NCBI GenBank assembly: GCA_023333565.1
Contig: JAJKFH010003504.1
Coordinates: 5,480,005-5,544,004, forward strand
Direction: 5' to 3'
Length of the DNA stretch: 64,000 nucleotides
Origin: Puffinus mauretanicus
Lineage: Eukaryota > Chordata > Aves > Procellariiformes > Procellariidae
Shown here: positions 23,822-35,184 of the stretch, piece by piece
Numbering within the stretch: position 1 is the stretch's first letter
How the letters are laid out: each line of letters starts with the position of its first letter
Translations under genes and position numbers: made by a program
Notes under the pieces: model-generated
Databases searched by the model: none
Told to the model about the DNA's origin: nothing
The model's input: only the letters and a program-made list of their open reading frames with translations

Positions 23822-26800
23822 CAAAGAAAGTAATTGTTGCTTGCTGTCTTTTTTAATAGAAAAACAAAGGTAAGACTCTGCACTGGCATTCTTTTCAGTT
23901 CTGAACTGAAATGCAAGTTAAGTTTTTCATTATGTCCAGCTTAGTGTATGCATCTGAAGAACAGCTTTATAAGGACAGGTGTTTTTTCTTTGGAAATGGG
24001 GAAAAAAAAGCATTTACATTGCCTGCTCACCTCTAAGGTGATGCTACATCTTTTAGAAGCTGTATAAATGAGTATTATTGAAAAAGGGTTTTTTTCTTCA
24101 TAATGCAAACCACAGTGATTAAAAAAAAAAAAAGGCGGAGGGTGTCAAGGCAGGGTTTTTCTAGAGATTCCTCAAAATCTGAGTATTTTTCTCCCTGAAC
24201 TTTCCTCCATTCTGCTAGCACAGGATTTCTGTCACAAGATTACCCCGTTTAGGCTGTTACAAGGGTCACTCTGTACACTGTAGAGAAGAACACTATTATC
24301 CCAGAGCCATCAGGAGTGACACTCGCGTCAGACTTCCCAGCATATGTATCAAATGACCAAAAAAAGGCCTAGTCACAACAAACTTTGTCCTTGCAACCAG
24401 TTTGCCTTGAAATTAGTCTTTTCCTGAAGCAAAGAACTGTGTTGAGAGGCCTCAAATGGCTGGTGCTGCTACTGTGGCGTCTCAGCTACCTCTAGTCTTA
24501 AGATTAGTGGTCTGGAGCCATTCACTTGTGGGTCAGGCTTGTCTTCACATTGGTGACTGTATGTTCTAGAGCAATATAAATTGCTAATTTTTCTACTACA
24601 TGAGATATCTTTAGTGTGTTCTGCAGTTTGAGAACTAAATCAGGAATTTTTCTACAGAAGCAATCGTCTCAATCTAATGTACCGTCTTAACTGTAAGACC
24701 CATACGATTACTGCTCAGCCACCATCTACACTTCAGTAAAACTCTAGTATCCCCAGAGATGCAGATGGAAATACGTATTAATGAGAATAAGAATTCAGCA
24801 TTGAGACCTTTAATTGAATTGGTTTAAAATTTGTGCTCTAGCACTGATGATTAAAGGAGTTTCATCACGTTTATCTACTTCTTCCTAAGAGATCTGTTGT
24901 TATAGCAGGAAAATCATGCACTCTGTTTCTCTCTAACCAGGAGTAGTGGCCTGATTTGTTCAGGGAAGCAGCAAAGACAGACTACCTCCCCAACGGTTGT
25001 TACGTGAAGTGAGTTTAGTTGCTTGTGGTAACAAAAACGTAACATAAAGCTATTGCTTTGCAATAGTATCTTTAAGAACAAAAATGAATGGCTCAGTGAT
25101 TGTTATAGTTAAGATATTGTAAACAGATCCTGGCGCTTTTTAAAGTGTGAGATTCAAAACCATCTTCCATTCCATGTCGTATTTTCTTTTTTGGTATCAA
25201 TTCAAATGATAATTTTTCTCAGGGTAATCAAAATGCATGCTCTGATGTTTAATGATCTGACTTGGACAAACCCCATTTTTTTAGATATTAATTTCTTAGG
25301 GTGAAAGGTGAAGATTGTATGTCATAAGAAAAAAATGGCATTCTTCTATGTTTTTTTTAATAAGTTGCAAAGACTAATATTTGTTTCCAGCATAACTGAT
25401 GAATACACAAATTGCAGATAAGTATTTTAAGTGTTCAGCATTGGTCATGTCAAAGGTCAGCCATATATTTAGGCAAGAAAGGTGTCGTGTTTATAAAAAA
25501 GGAAACTTTTCCATTGTACCCTGTGTACTTCTCCTTAAACAACTGGGGAAAAAAAGAGTTCTCCAAAGCTAAAGACTGAAACTGTTTCAAAGTCCAGCAG
25601 GACACCGAGATGCTGTCAGTAAGTTCTAGCACGCGCGTGTGTGAAGGAGTGCCCTCAGGGACATCTGGAAACGCTCCTTCCATTCTCCATTTCGTACGCG
25701 GGGTACAACGTACCTCGCACAACTCTCAAGAAGTCAAAGGACGAGCTTTTACCAGTTCCTGGCCTCCCACCAACTGTAACGCACTCCTTGCGAACCCCCT
25801 GTTTGAAAGTCTGAGTTAGAACAGGTTTAGTTGTACCCTTTCTTCTACCGTTTCAGTAGAAAGAAGCCAGCTGCGGACTACGTATCACAGCAACAGCTGT
25901 TACTGCGTTCTTCTAAGGACGCATGTGTCTAATATATAACCTATATTGATGGACTTTTGACTACTCGAAGTCTGAACGACTGCCAAAAGAATGCCGAGAG
26001 ACTGGCTGTAGATAAGAATCAACAGAAATACTAAAAAAGCACTCATTTTTGTCTTCTACATGTACCATTTTTTGATGGTGAATCTCAACATTACAATTTA
26101 TTCCACACCCTCCCCTCCCCTATACCCACCCAAGTCCAGCTCCCGGCATCTTCCTGCTAATGAGCAAAGGCAGAATTATTTCTCCAAATCTGCATCTCCC
26201 ACTGAAACTGGGCGAAAAACTGTAGAATCAGCTACTGTCAATGTACAATTTTACACACGGTGTTTTTTAAACATAGTGCCCATTTGAACAACCCCCATAC
26301 CTAATACATCCCTGAGACATTTACAGCCTAACTAATAGCAAATACAACTCTATAAACAAGAGTATTGATTCTAGCAGAAAACCTCTTTAACTACAAGCCC
26401 TAGAGAACAAAAGTTTTTAAAAATCAGTAAATTTACAAAAGGCCTTGTGTTTTGCAAAAGATCTCTGCGTTTCACAGGGAAAACTGATTACAGTTTTGAC
26501 AAGCGGCATGAGAAATCTGATACTCTGGAAGTACCAAGAGATGCCAAGCATTGGAATACGGTTCCCTACATTTACTTTGATACCATCAGAGATTGCAGGA
26601 ACACCGATTTGTTTTTCCCTCCCAGATGCTGCTGAGCTCTTCAGAAGAAAGAGAGCAGCTGATTGAGAATGCAGCACCGGCATCACACTGCAAAGGACTA
26701 ACAGAGAACTGAGCATGAAACTGTTTCTTATTTAAATGCTAAATAGCCTGCAAGTGACTGTGGGGTGGAGAAATACTGGAAAATGAAGGTAGCATAGCCG

Positions 26801-27640
26801 TGCAGTTTAACACTGAAGGCACTTGGTTCTGTGGTACGTACAGTTTAACACAAATTTCAATGCTTAGCAGGGTATTTTCTACAACTGGAGGCCAAAAAGG
26901 CAGCACATGCCAGTATGCTATTAAATTTTTAAACAACGCTTTTGTGAAATGTTCCTTTTTATCAAGGTGCAGACTACTTTCACTAGAATGCCTGGATGCT
27001 AGAAAGCCAGCACACTAATTTAAACTGTTCTCTACAAATAAAGCATTTAACAGAAATCAAAGAGTGGAGTGCATGGCTCACTCTGGAGCCTTAAAAATGT
27101 TCTGTCCTTTCAGCACCCCCAAACTTCTTGTTACAGTCACTCCACTGTTTAGCATGGAAGTAACAATCTGATGAAAGATTATGGTTTAACAGCATATTAT
27201 TAACTAGTCATCAAACTTCAGAACCTAAAAACGGGACAGAAAGGAGGAAGATGCCAATAGACCATGGAAGTGTTTATGTAAGTATTCTGCTCCTCCATGG
27301 TTTATTGATCAAACATAGCCACATTAATAAAATATTAAGAAAGAACAACTGTAAAGTAGAAGGAGTGGTGATTCTCAGAAGTACAACTCTATCTCCAGTT
27401 CAAGGAATAAAGCCTTCGTTTGGTCCTCACCACAAACTTAACTTGCAAGACAGATGAGTAAGAACATTTCTCCTGGATACCCTGCTCCGTTTTATCTTGT
27501 TTTCCCACACGACCCACACAGATAGCAGCAACAGCATTTTCCCCTTTCTGTTTTCCCATTTTGTGTAATGAACCACTCAATTAAAGCAAGGCATTAATGA
27601 GGAGAAAAAGATGAAAAAACATTTGAGCCCATAAACTGAA
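23822..27640. other. Intergenic / convergent 3' region between TMEM126A and CREBZF
   Basis: This AT-rich DNA lies between the TMEM126A polyadenylation signal and the likely distal end of the CREBZF transcript. No coding exon, RNA gene or clear mobile element was recognised. Open frames at 25.45-25.82 kb and 26.42-26.72 kb exist on both strands with no family resemblance. If CREBZF uses a more distal signal, part of this stretch is its 3' untranslated region. Confidence 0.5.
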
Positions 27641-27657
27641 AGATCAACAAGTCTGAT

Positions 27658-30600
27658 TTTATTATGATATTGTATTCTTATCTGGATGGCACATAATTAC
27701 AAAGAAACATTTACAATATATTTTCAAGTATTAAGTTATGTCATTTCAAGGCTTCCACTTCAAAAAGCTACATTAATAACACACCATACAGATAGTACAG
27801 TCGGTTAGAATTTCAAATAACTTCCTCTCCTCTATTTGGTTTAAATATGATTCAGTAGGCACTAGAAATGCCTGCAGCCACTTACTTCCTTGGGACTTGA
27901 CCTTGTTCTTGTACCGGTATACATCATTTTGCATGTCAGAAAATCAGCTACTCTCAGACACAGCTCACAGGTAGTTTCATGACTAGAGTGATGTGCAGGT
28001 TCACAACAGAGACCAGAACTAAGTCCCTGACCTCTACCGTTCAGCAGTGATGCAAAAAGAAAGAATGCATATTTAAGTTAACTTAAAAAACACTTCTACA
28101 CTGAAGTAACTGTAAAAATGCCATTGTAACATCCCATACTTGCTACATTAGCGTTTCTCTTTTCATCACGCATGTTAAACTTCAAAATGAAGCGCGTTCA
28201 TGAAGTCTGAGCTAGGCAGACTGAGCCTAGGTTGAATCTAACTCAATTATTTCCATGTTGCGTTATCAGTCAGTTCGGGTCTCGATGGTTAACTGATCCC
28301 TGCGGCACTGGTATAACCCATCAACTACAGCAGGGTTACACAATTTAAGACTGAAACTGTTGATGCCACCACAGAGGTGTAAGATAACACACATCCCACT
28401 AAGTCTCTTTTGTGCTGGCAATATACCCTGAACAGATGGAATTCTGCATACACTGGAGTAAAACCTGTTTGATAGGATATTGTCTTTTAAAAAAACATCC
28501 TGGATGACAGTAAATGATCCCAGCATTCAACCTTTTTTTTTTTTAACCAAAGACAGCAAAAGCCCTGTTACCTCTTTATTCTCATTTCTTATACTACCTT
28601 TTAAAATAAAGCAGGAAATGTGGCCAGCAGCTGGTCCCGTCTCTTCTGCCCCAACACAGCTGAATCCACTTTAGCATAAAGAAAAACAAGGATGCTAAAT
28701 ACACATATACTTTATCACACAGTGATGTTTCACAAAGAAAAATCAAACTCCTTTTATATTGATGAACACTTGATAGGGTCTAGCACCAATAAAGCAAATG
28801 ACTGGCAGAAAACGCTTTCATCTTCTACTTAGCCTTAAACACAAAATTTAAGGCTTTAAGAAACAAGACTTCAGAAACACTAAATAGAATCTTTTTTTAA
28901 AGAAGTTAATAAATGAAACTGTTTTAGGAAAGTCTATTCTTTGTGAAATTCTTTGTGAAACCTCACTTTACATATTATCATTTTCACAATCCTTCTTCCC
29001 CCAACTGACATACATATAAACAACCTAAACATTGTAATACAACTGAAAAAACAACCCACTCATCTTTTGTGATAGGGAGAAACACTGACTAGTACAAGAA
29101 AACACACGCTATTGTTTGTCAAACTATTTTTCCTCCTATCTCAGTTAATTATGGAGCGTTTTTCAAATCATTAGCCTCACGATACATATTTGCTCATCTC
29201 CAAACTGTGCTTAATTATATAAAGTTATAGATTTCTGGATACTGTAAGAGGCTAAATTAAGAACTCTACAGTAAAATTAAGCACATGCATATACATGCAA
29301 TATCTTTAAAATTTAAAGCGACTTTGAAGTAACGTAGGAATTTCAGTGTGCATGGGCATGGAGATTTACTTATGGGAAGCTAAAGTAACGAGTTACTTCG
29401 ATGCACTGCATTCTTCAAACCGCAATTCTCGTTAGAGGTCCATGCAAAAAAGTGACTCCTCTACATTAGGATTCCACTGTACAGCTATAACCAGTGTTCA
29501 GGTTCTGTTTAATCGGGCAAAACTCCGCATCACGAATTAGAGCAAGCTAGAGAAGGACTTTTTAAAGGTACCGTGCATCCTAACACTAGACAGTATTTTA
29601 AGCGAACAGGTCACAAATTCTTTTTTTTCCATTTAAAAAGCAATTTACTTACACTTTTGGGACAGTCCCCTATGATAAAAGGCTGTAAATGTCACATCCC
29701 CCTTATTAGCATATTTTCCCTTTTCAGCTCATCAGATACTTTAATAGAAATTTCCTATTTCAAAAAGCATTTATTTTTTAATTCAAAATGTAGCTCACGT
29801 ATTGGCTACTACTTGCATATTCATTTAAAAAAGGAAAAGAGGAAAACAGCTAATTAGAATGACGTGATTGTAATTTTCACTATTAGTTATCATCCAGAGC
29901 TAGAAACATTTTGGCAGAGTAGGCCAAGGACCAGAGAAATCATTTCCTCAACCAGTCATCACAAGAGACTGGCATAAGCAAAGCAAGCTGTCTGATACCG
30001 CATTATGGGAATATATTGATCCTTACCAGGTTGCGAGGTGGAAAACGACTGTTCTTTAACCCCTACACAACGGAGCCTGGCAGGGCAAGCACCTAAAAGA
30101 GAAACTGTCAGAGAGGTTTTAATAGTAATGTATAACTGAGATGCAGTACAATTTTATATGCATGCTTTCTTTTGCCGATCATTACTATTTTCTTAAGTCT
30201 GTCCAGTGACGATGTCTTAATGAAGTTTTTGGTTTGGTTTTCTAAGCAAGCATTTTCGGCTCCTCAGGATAAGCAGGCTAGACATTATCTGACTCAAGAC
30301 CGGGTAGTCAGCGTTATCTTTACTGGCAACTGCGAAGCGGAACCGAGCACACCTTCATGCGTCAGGTCGGCATGATCTTTTCACCCAAGTGCTGCAAACG
30401 GGCTCTGGCGGCACCTCTGCGTGTATATGCGCGTGTCAGTTGGCACGATAATTATCGCACTGCTGTACGCAGCTTTGCACGACTCTTACGCCAAACAGGC
30501 TCAGATCACTACCGTCCACACGCCAGATTTACACGACCTGTAACCAAGGCCACCATCTGGCTCCCAATGTGCCGTTCAAGAGATTTTTTTTTTTGTTACC

Positions 30601-30764
30601 CTGGCCACTTACGTGCCAGGTTCCCCTCCTCTGCATCTCCCCCAATACCACCCCATCACCACTGTATTTATTCTTTTCCTCCGCACCATCGCCTGCTTCC
30701 TCCGCCACGACGCGAGGCCCCTAGGGGCGAGAACCCCACGAGTACTTGCAGCAGGTACTTGACC
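27658..30764 (-). other. CREBZF: Probable long 3' untranslated region of CREBZF
   Basis: This is sequence downstream of the CREBZF stop on the minus strand. It has no coding potential of its own, and a canonical AATAAA on the minus strand is at 27663-27658. CREBZF has a multi-kilobase 3' untranslated region in mammals as far as I recall, so a 3.1-kb region here is plausible. Other minus-strand AATAAA hexamers exist further left (for example near 26097), so the true end is uncertain. Confidence 0.4.
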
Positions 30765-31694
30765 CTACATTTTGAAGGAGGCCGCTGCTCGCCGAGCACA
30801 GATGGAGCAGAACTCCACCGACACCTGATCCCGGTCCACGTGGAGGCAGATCCCGCCGGGGGCCGCCCACTCCTCCTCCGTCTCCGTCACCACCGCCGCC
30901 TCCTCCAGGCTGGGGGGCCGAGAGCTGGGCAGGGCGTAGTCGTGGTCGCTGCTCTCGCCGGCAGGCTGGAGGTGGTGGTGATGGCGGCGGGGGCTGCCCG
31001 TGTCCCTGAAGAGGCTGGTGCTGAGCTGCAGCCCGCCGGCGCGGATCCCGGCTAAGCGGCTCAGGAGCTGCCCTAGAGCGCTCTGGTTAGCCAGCACGGC
31101 CCGCAGGTAGCTGCTTTCCCGCTCCAGCTCTCGCAGGCGGCGGCTCAGGCCGCGGTTGCGGTCCCGCAGCTGCCGGTTCTCAGCAGCCAGGCCCTGGAGG
31201 CGGCTCTCCAGCCCCAGCACGTACTGCTTCTTCTTCAGCCGGTTCAGCCGCGCCGCCGCCGCCGCCTTCAGCCGGCTCCCAGCCCCGCCGTTCCTCCGCC
31301 CGGGCGCCGCCGGCCTCTGGCCCTGGCCCGGCGGGGGCAGCGGCTCCGGTTCCCCACAGAAGCAGCCGCTCAGCTCCGCATCCAGGTCCCAGTCCGGCCG
31401 GGCCGCCTCCAGCAGGTCTCCCAGCTCCAGCCCCGGGAACCAGTCCTCTTGCTCCCACACCTCCAGCGGGCCGCCGGGCGCCTCCGCTTCCTTCTCCTGC
31501 CGCCGCGACTCCAAGGCGCCCGCCTCCCGCCGCGGCGGCTGCTGTTGTTTGGGCCGCGCGGGGCCCGGATCCCCTTCCCCGCCGCCATCCCGCCCTCTCG
31601 GGGCCTGCCCCGCGCCGGCTAGCGGCCAGACGGCGCCCGAGGGGCTCGCTCCGCCGGAGGAGGCCGCCAGCAGCTGGGTGAGGCTGTGGCGCAT
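30765..31694 (-). CDS. CREBZF: CREBZF (Zhangfei/SMILE), atypical bZIP transcription cofactor
   Basis: A single uninterrupted exon encodes 309 residues. The start [12 protein letters not shown] and the end ASFKM match the family. In order: a Gly/Pro/Ala-rich N-terminal part; an acidic [17 protein letters not shown] segment (81-97); a basic region [12 protein letters not shown] (148-159); a leucine zipper (about 160-205); the [10 protein letters not shown] stretch (224-233); a DHDY sequence (250-253) fitting the HCF-1 binding motif [DE]HxY; and a C-terminal [19 protein letters not shown] block. The position of the usual invariant asparagine of bZIP basic regions is alanine, as known for this protein, which is reported not to bind DNA well as a homodimer. 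Known roles are repression of nuclear receptors and interplay with HCF-1, ATF4 and CREB3-type factors. The region is very GC-rich, giving long spurious frames on the other strand. It is somewhat shorter than the human protein (354 aa, from memory), mostly in the N-terminal half. Confidence 0.96.
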   Translation of the reverse strand: MRHSLTQLLAASSGGASPSGAVWPLAGAGQAPRGRDGGGEGDPGPARPKQQQPPRREAGALESRRQEKEAEAPGGPLEVWEQEDWFPGLELGDLLEAARPDWDLDAELSGCFCGEPEPLPPPGQGQRPAAPGRRNGGAGSRLKAAAAARLNRLKKKQYVLGLESRLQGLAAENRQLRDRNRGLSRRLRELERESSYLRAVLANQSALGQLLSRLAGIRAGGLQLSTSLFRDTGSPRRHHHHLQPAGESSDHDYALPSSRPPSLEEAAVVTETEEEWAAPGGICLHVDRDQVSVEFCSICARRAAASFKM

Positions 31695-31957
31695 GGCGGC
31701 GGCGGCGGGTGAGGGGCCCGGCGGGACGGGACGGAGCCTGAGGAGAGCGGCGCGAGGCTGCGGCCCGGCGCTCCCGCCGCGGTGCCTGTCGGGAAGCGGC
31801 ACGCTGAGCGGCGCGGGCGGGAGGGGAGGGGGCGCCTCACGACTGCGCCCGCGCGCGGGAAAGCGGCGGCGGCGGCTGAGGGGGGGTGCGGGGGTGCGTG
31901 TGTGAGGGGTGCGTGTGGGGGTGGAGGGGGAATGTGAGGGGGGGTGTGCGGGGGGGA
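31600..31957 (-). promoter_or_regulatory. CREBZF: CpG-rich promoter and 5' leader of CREBZF
   Basis: CpG density is high across the coding start and for about 180 bases upstream (to about 31875). It then grades into a G-rich low-complexity tract (31878-31957) dominated by GGGG, GTGTG and GGGGTGCG runs that stops at the LTR. No TATA box is evident. The reading frame of CREBZF stays open for 100 codons upstream of the ATG but contains no ATG there, so the 309-residue start is preferred. Confidence 0.65.
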
Positions 31958-32537
31958 TGCTGGTTTTGGCTGGGATAGAGTTAATTTTCTTCACAGTAGC
32001 TAGGACGGGGCCATGGTTTGGATTTGTGCTGTTGATAACACCGGGATGTTTTCGTTCCTGCTGAGCAGTGCTGACACAGAGTCAAGGCCTTTCCTGCTCC
32101 TCACCCCACCCCACCAGCGAGGAGGCTGGGGGTGCACAAGGAGTTGGGAGGGGACACGGCTGGGACAGCTGACCCCAACTGACCAAAGGGATGTTCCATA
32201 CCATATGACGTCATGTTTAGTACATAAATTTGGGGAAGAAGAAGGAAGGGACGTTCGGAGTGATGGCGTTTGTCTTCCCAAGTAACCGTTACGTGTGATG
32301 GAGCCCTGCTTTCCTGGAGATGGCTGAACACCTGCCTGCCGATGGGAAGGAGTGAATGAATTCCTGGTTTTGCTTTGCTTGTGTGCGCAGCTTTTGCTTT
32401 ACCTGTTTAAACTGTCCTTATCTCAACCCACGAGTTTTCTCACTTTTACCCTTCTGATTCTCTCCCCCATCCCACCGGCGGGGAGTGAGCGAGCGGCTGG
32501 GTGGGGCGTTGTTGCTGACCAGGGTTAAACCATGACA
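31958..32537 (+). mobile_element. Solo LTR of an avian ERVL-like endogenous retrovirus
   Basis: The element begins TGCTGGTTTTGGCTGGG and ends GTTAAACCATGACA, so TG...CA. It is inserted in G-rich DNA, with only an imperfect duplication visible in the flanks (GGGGA / GGGAT). In + orientation it shows the CATATGACGTCATG core, a weak TATA-like 'acataaat' at about 32222, a 'tttaaactgtccttatctcaacc' region like the copy at 43.2 kb, and a G-rich end. No internal retroviral sequence is present. It is antisense to CREBZF and starts 264 bases upstream of the CREBZF start codon. Confidence 0.88.
32206..32213. promoter_or_regulatory. Perfect CRE palindrome TGACGTCA inside the LTR upstream of CREBZF
   Basis: The octamer is the full consensus site of CREB/ATF factors and is palindromic, so it works in either orientation. 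It lies 512 bases upstream of the CREBZF ATG. The same octamer in the same context (CCATATGACGTCATG) occurs in the second solo LTR, so it is an inherited part of the LTR promoter and not a chance match. Confidence 0.8.
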
Positions 32538-34119
32538 GGGATGGGGGGGGGGGTGTGTGTGAGAGGGGGGTCTCTCACCCACAGACGCCGCTGAGGGGAG
32601 GGAAGGGGGATGTCCCCCAGGGGCAGCAGTGTTTTGGGGGCTTTCCCACCGGACTGTGGCAGGGGCTGGGCTGGAGGCGTGTGGGGCTGTTCTGTCACAC
32701 AGCGAGTGGGTGTCCCCTGCCCAGATTTAGACTATTTGGGTACGTGTTTTTAGGCTCTCTTGCAGTCACCAGAGGGAAACAGGTACTCGTCACTGCATAT
32801 CGACTAATTAAAACAGAGCAGCCGACTCCAGTCCTACTGTGTTCCTTCCTCTCAGACCATGGGCCTAGTTTGTAGCCTGGGTCAGTTGGCATTTACAGTG
32901 TAGATGCCCGCATTTAGATTAATTAAACATGCATGTGGGGTGGGCATGTCAGGGGGAAAAAGATGGTTGAAAAGTAGGAGGATGTGGTCTGTAAAACAGG
33001 TGTGGAATGACACTTGCAGGAGCCAGGATCAAAACAAAAGGCTGTGGCTCATCATGCAGCAGGTATTGGAGCAATACTTCTCACCTGGCTTTGTGTGGGT
33101 TCAAGGAGAGTCCAGAGAGGTTCAGAAGACAAGTCTGTTGGCAGCTACCACTTACTTAGAAACCACATCTGGTTCAGTAAGTTGAGATGAACTGGTCACA
33201 AGCTGGAGGATCTCCAGGCCTTCTGCTTCTGGCCACTGAGCTCAATAGAAACCAAGTTTGACGTGGTGCTGCTGCTTTGTAGAAGCTCAGGACCAAGAGC
33301 TACCCAAAAAAACAGCTAAAACGTTGAGTCACCCCAAGGGGTGGGAATAAACTTGGAGACCTCTCGAGGCAGATGCCCGCAGCCCAGGTGGGGGATGCCA
33401 TTAGGCCCATCATGGGGTTTCTGTTGGGAGAGCTAAAGAGCAGGAGCTGAAACTCAGCAGCCAAAAACCGCCTCCTTGGCTGGGCGAGAGGCGAGAGAGA
33501 GGAGGATGCCTCCGTATCCCACAGTGCTGACAGGAAAGGGAAAGATTTTTTTTTTGTCAAAAATTGCCAGACATACACCCTTCCATTTTGTACATCACTG
33601 CTATACATAATCACCTGTTTGAGCATCAGGTGTTGTATGATACTACTGTTTTGACCTGTTAAGTTACTGAATCATGACTGTTTACGATGTAGACATTGCA
33701 AGATGGGATTTCTTTCTTGGAGCCTCAGTCTTACCTCTTACATGCCCAACCTCTGATTCTCCCTTGAAGTTCAACAAACGCAAAAGGCTAAGGGTTTGAG
33801 CTTTGGTCCACCTTGGAAAATAAGGTGCTTTTAACTGTAAAAAATGAAAATCTATGATATTTTAAGTTTTCCACCCTAATCTTTCATGTCACAGGTTTGA
33901 CTAGTTCAACAATCCCCGCTCAGGTTTAACAGTGTAGAGCTCTTACTTATGCAAAAGTGTAACAAAAGAAAAGGCTGCAGAACAGTCCTTGTAGGAGGAT
34001 TTAAGCTGGTAAGTACATTACAGAGAAATGAGAAGATGGTCTCACGGAAAGGAACAAAATGCAGTGGTGTGTTGCAGTAGAGGCACCTGCCGAGATGAGA
34101 ACGGAGAAGAAAGCTGCAG
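32538..34119. other. Intergenic DNA between the CREBZF-side LTR and CCDC89, including CCDC89 3' sequence
   Basis: A G-rich tract (32538-32570) continues the low-complexity run broken by the LTR; GC content then falls. No recognised gene or mobile element was seen. The part adjoining 34119 must contain the 3' untranslated region of CCDC89, but I saw no canonical minus-strand AATAAA close by. Confidence 0.5.
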
Positions 34120-35184
34120 TTATGCAATAAAATGACGGAGTTTGACATTCAGCGCTTTTTCTTTAGTCAGTAAATCCGTGCTGTGCTTTCTGTAAGCATC
34201 AAACTGCAGCAAGAGTTCGCTGTATGCCTGCTTGCTGCTTTCGAGCTGTTGTTGGAGCTCTTGGACCTTCAGGTCATTGTCCCCTGCTGCCACCTCTTTG
34301 ACAAGGCGCTTTCCTGCTCTCTGCCTGGCTTTTTGTGCAGTCTCCAGCTTCTTCCCCAGCTGCTGAATTTCCCGTTCCTTCTCTTGCAGAGCTTTGCCCC
34401 TCTCCATGGCCAGGTTCAGTAGTCGCTCTTTCTCCTTGTTTGCCCTCTCCAGCTTGGCCTGCAGCTCGCTGCCCTGAGCCCTCTGCTGACTTTCTGCCTG
34501 CTCTATCTGTGCAACAGTTCGTTGGTGCTTCTCCTGTAGGCGTTGCAGCTGGTTTTTTAGTGAATCGACTTCCCAGGCATAGGCACTTTCTTGCTGGCTC
34601 TGAGCTTCTAGCAGCTCCTTTTCTCGCTCCTGGGCTCTGCAACTCTCGTAAGCACATGTCTCCTGTAGGGAGACTAACTGCTGCGAGAGCTTTCTGGCCT
34701 GGGCAGCGAGCTGGAGCACTTCAGCTTCCTTCTCCCTCACAGTCTGGCTGAAGAGCATCTCGTTCTCCTGCAGGCGCTTATTCTCCTCCCACAGCTGCAT
34801 ATGCCGTTTCTTGTGTTCGTCCTTGAACTGGATCATTTTCTCATGGTTGTTGGCCAGATCCATGAAGCGCCCCTCTAAATGCTGAATCCGTTGGGTCTGG
34901 GTTTTCATTTTCACAGCGTCCTCTGTCCTCAGTTTCTCCAGCTCCATGTTGAGCTGCTCCAGGCTTTTGCAGCGTTTGCGTGCATCGTCTGCTTTTTTCT
35001 TCAGTATACAGATAAGGCGATGCTGCTGTTCTAGGCGTGAATGCAGCAGAGCCTTCTCATTCTTCTCCTCTTCAGGGCTCTCACAGAGTTTCTCCAGGCC
35101 TTTTGTCAGATCTTCTGTGTCTTTGCCCGTCTCTGGATCACTTGTGGAGTTGGCTATTCCTGCCTCTCTCTCATCCTGAGCCAT
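34120..35184 (-). CDS. CCDC89: CCDC89, coiled-coil domain protein 89
   Basis: A single-exon frame of 354 residues begins MAQDEREAGIANS and ends LNVKLRHFIA. After an acidic N-terminus of about 35 residues, nearly the whole protein is charged heptad-type coiled coil (about 45-345). Family landmarks are LICILKKKADDARKRC (57-72), LANNHEKMIQFKDEHK (113-128), REKELLEAQSQQ, LAMERGKALQEKE and the C-terminal KHSTDLLTKEKALNVKLRH. The human orthologue is also intronless and about 374 aa, from memory. It has been described as an interactor of the HEY1 repressor (BOIP) and is mostly testis-expressed in mammals; its function in birds is not shown. It is tandem to CREBZF on the same strand. Confidence 0.95.
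   Translation of the reverse strand: MAQDEREAGIANSTSDPETGKDTEDLTKGLEKLCESPEEEKNEKALLHSRLEQQHRLICILKKKADDARKRCKSLEQLNMELEKLRTEDAVKMKTQTQRIQHLEGRFMDLANNHEKMIQFKDEHKKRHMQLWEENKRLQENEMLFSQTVREKEAEVLQLAAQARKLSQQLVSLQETCAYESCRAQEREKELLEAQSQQESAYAWEVDSLKNQLQRLQEKHQRTVAQIEQAESQQRAQGSELQAKLERANKEKERLLNLAMERGKALQEKEREIQQLGKKLETAQKARQRAGKRLVKEVAAGDNDLKVQELQQQLESSKQAYSELLLQFDAYRKHSTDLLTKEKALNVKLRHFIA

Noticed and set aside
30357..31905. Two long + strand open frames (232 and 249 codons) opposite CREBZF
   Set aside because: They lie antisense to a well-identified CREBZF coding exon in extremely GC-rich DNA, where stop codons are rare; composition is Pro/Arg/Ala/Ser-rich and no domain is visible.
31695..31994. 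100-codon in-frame extension upstream of the CREBZF ATG reaching into the LTR
   Set aside because: The extension has no ATG (its furthest start is GTG) and its outer codons are LTR sequence. The MRHSLTQLL start matches the family, so an LTR-fused N-terminus is not supported.
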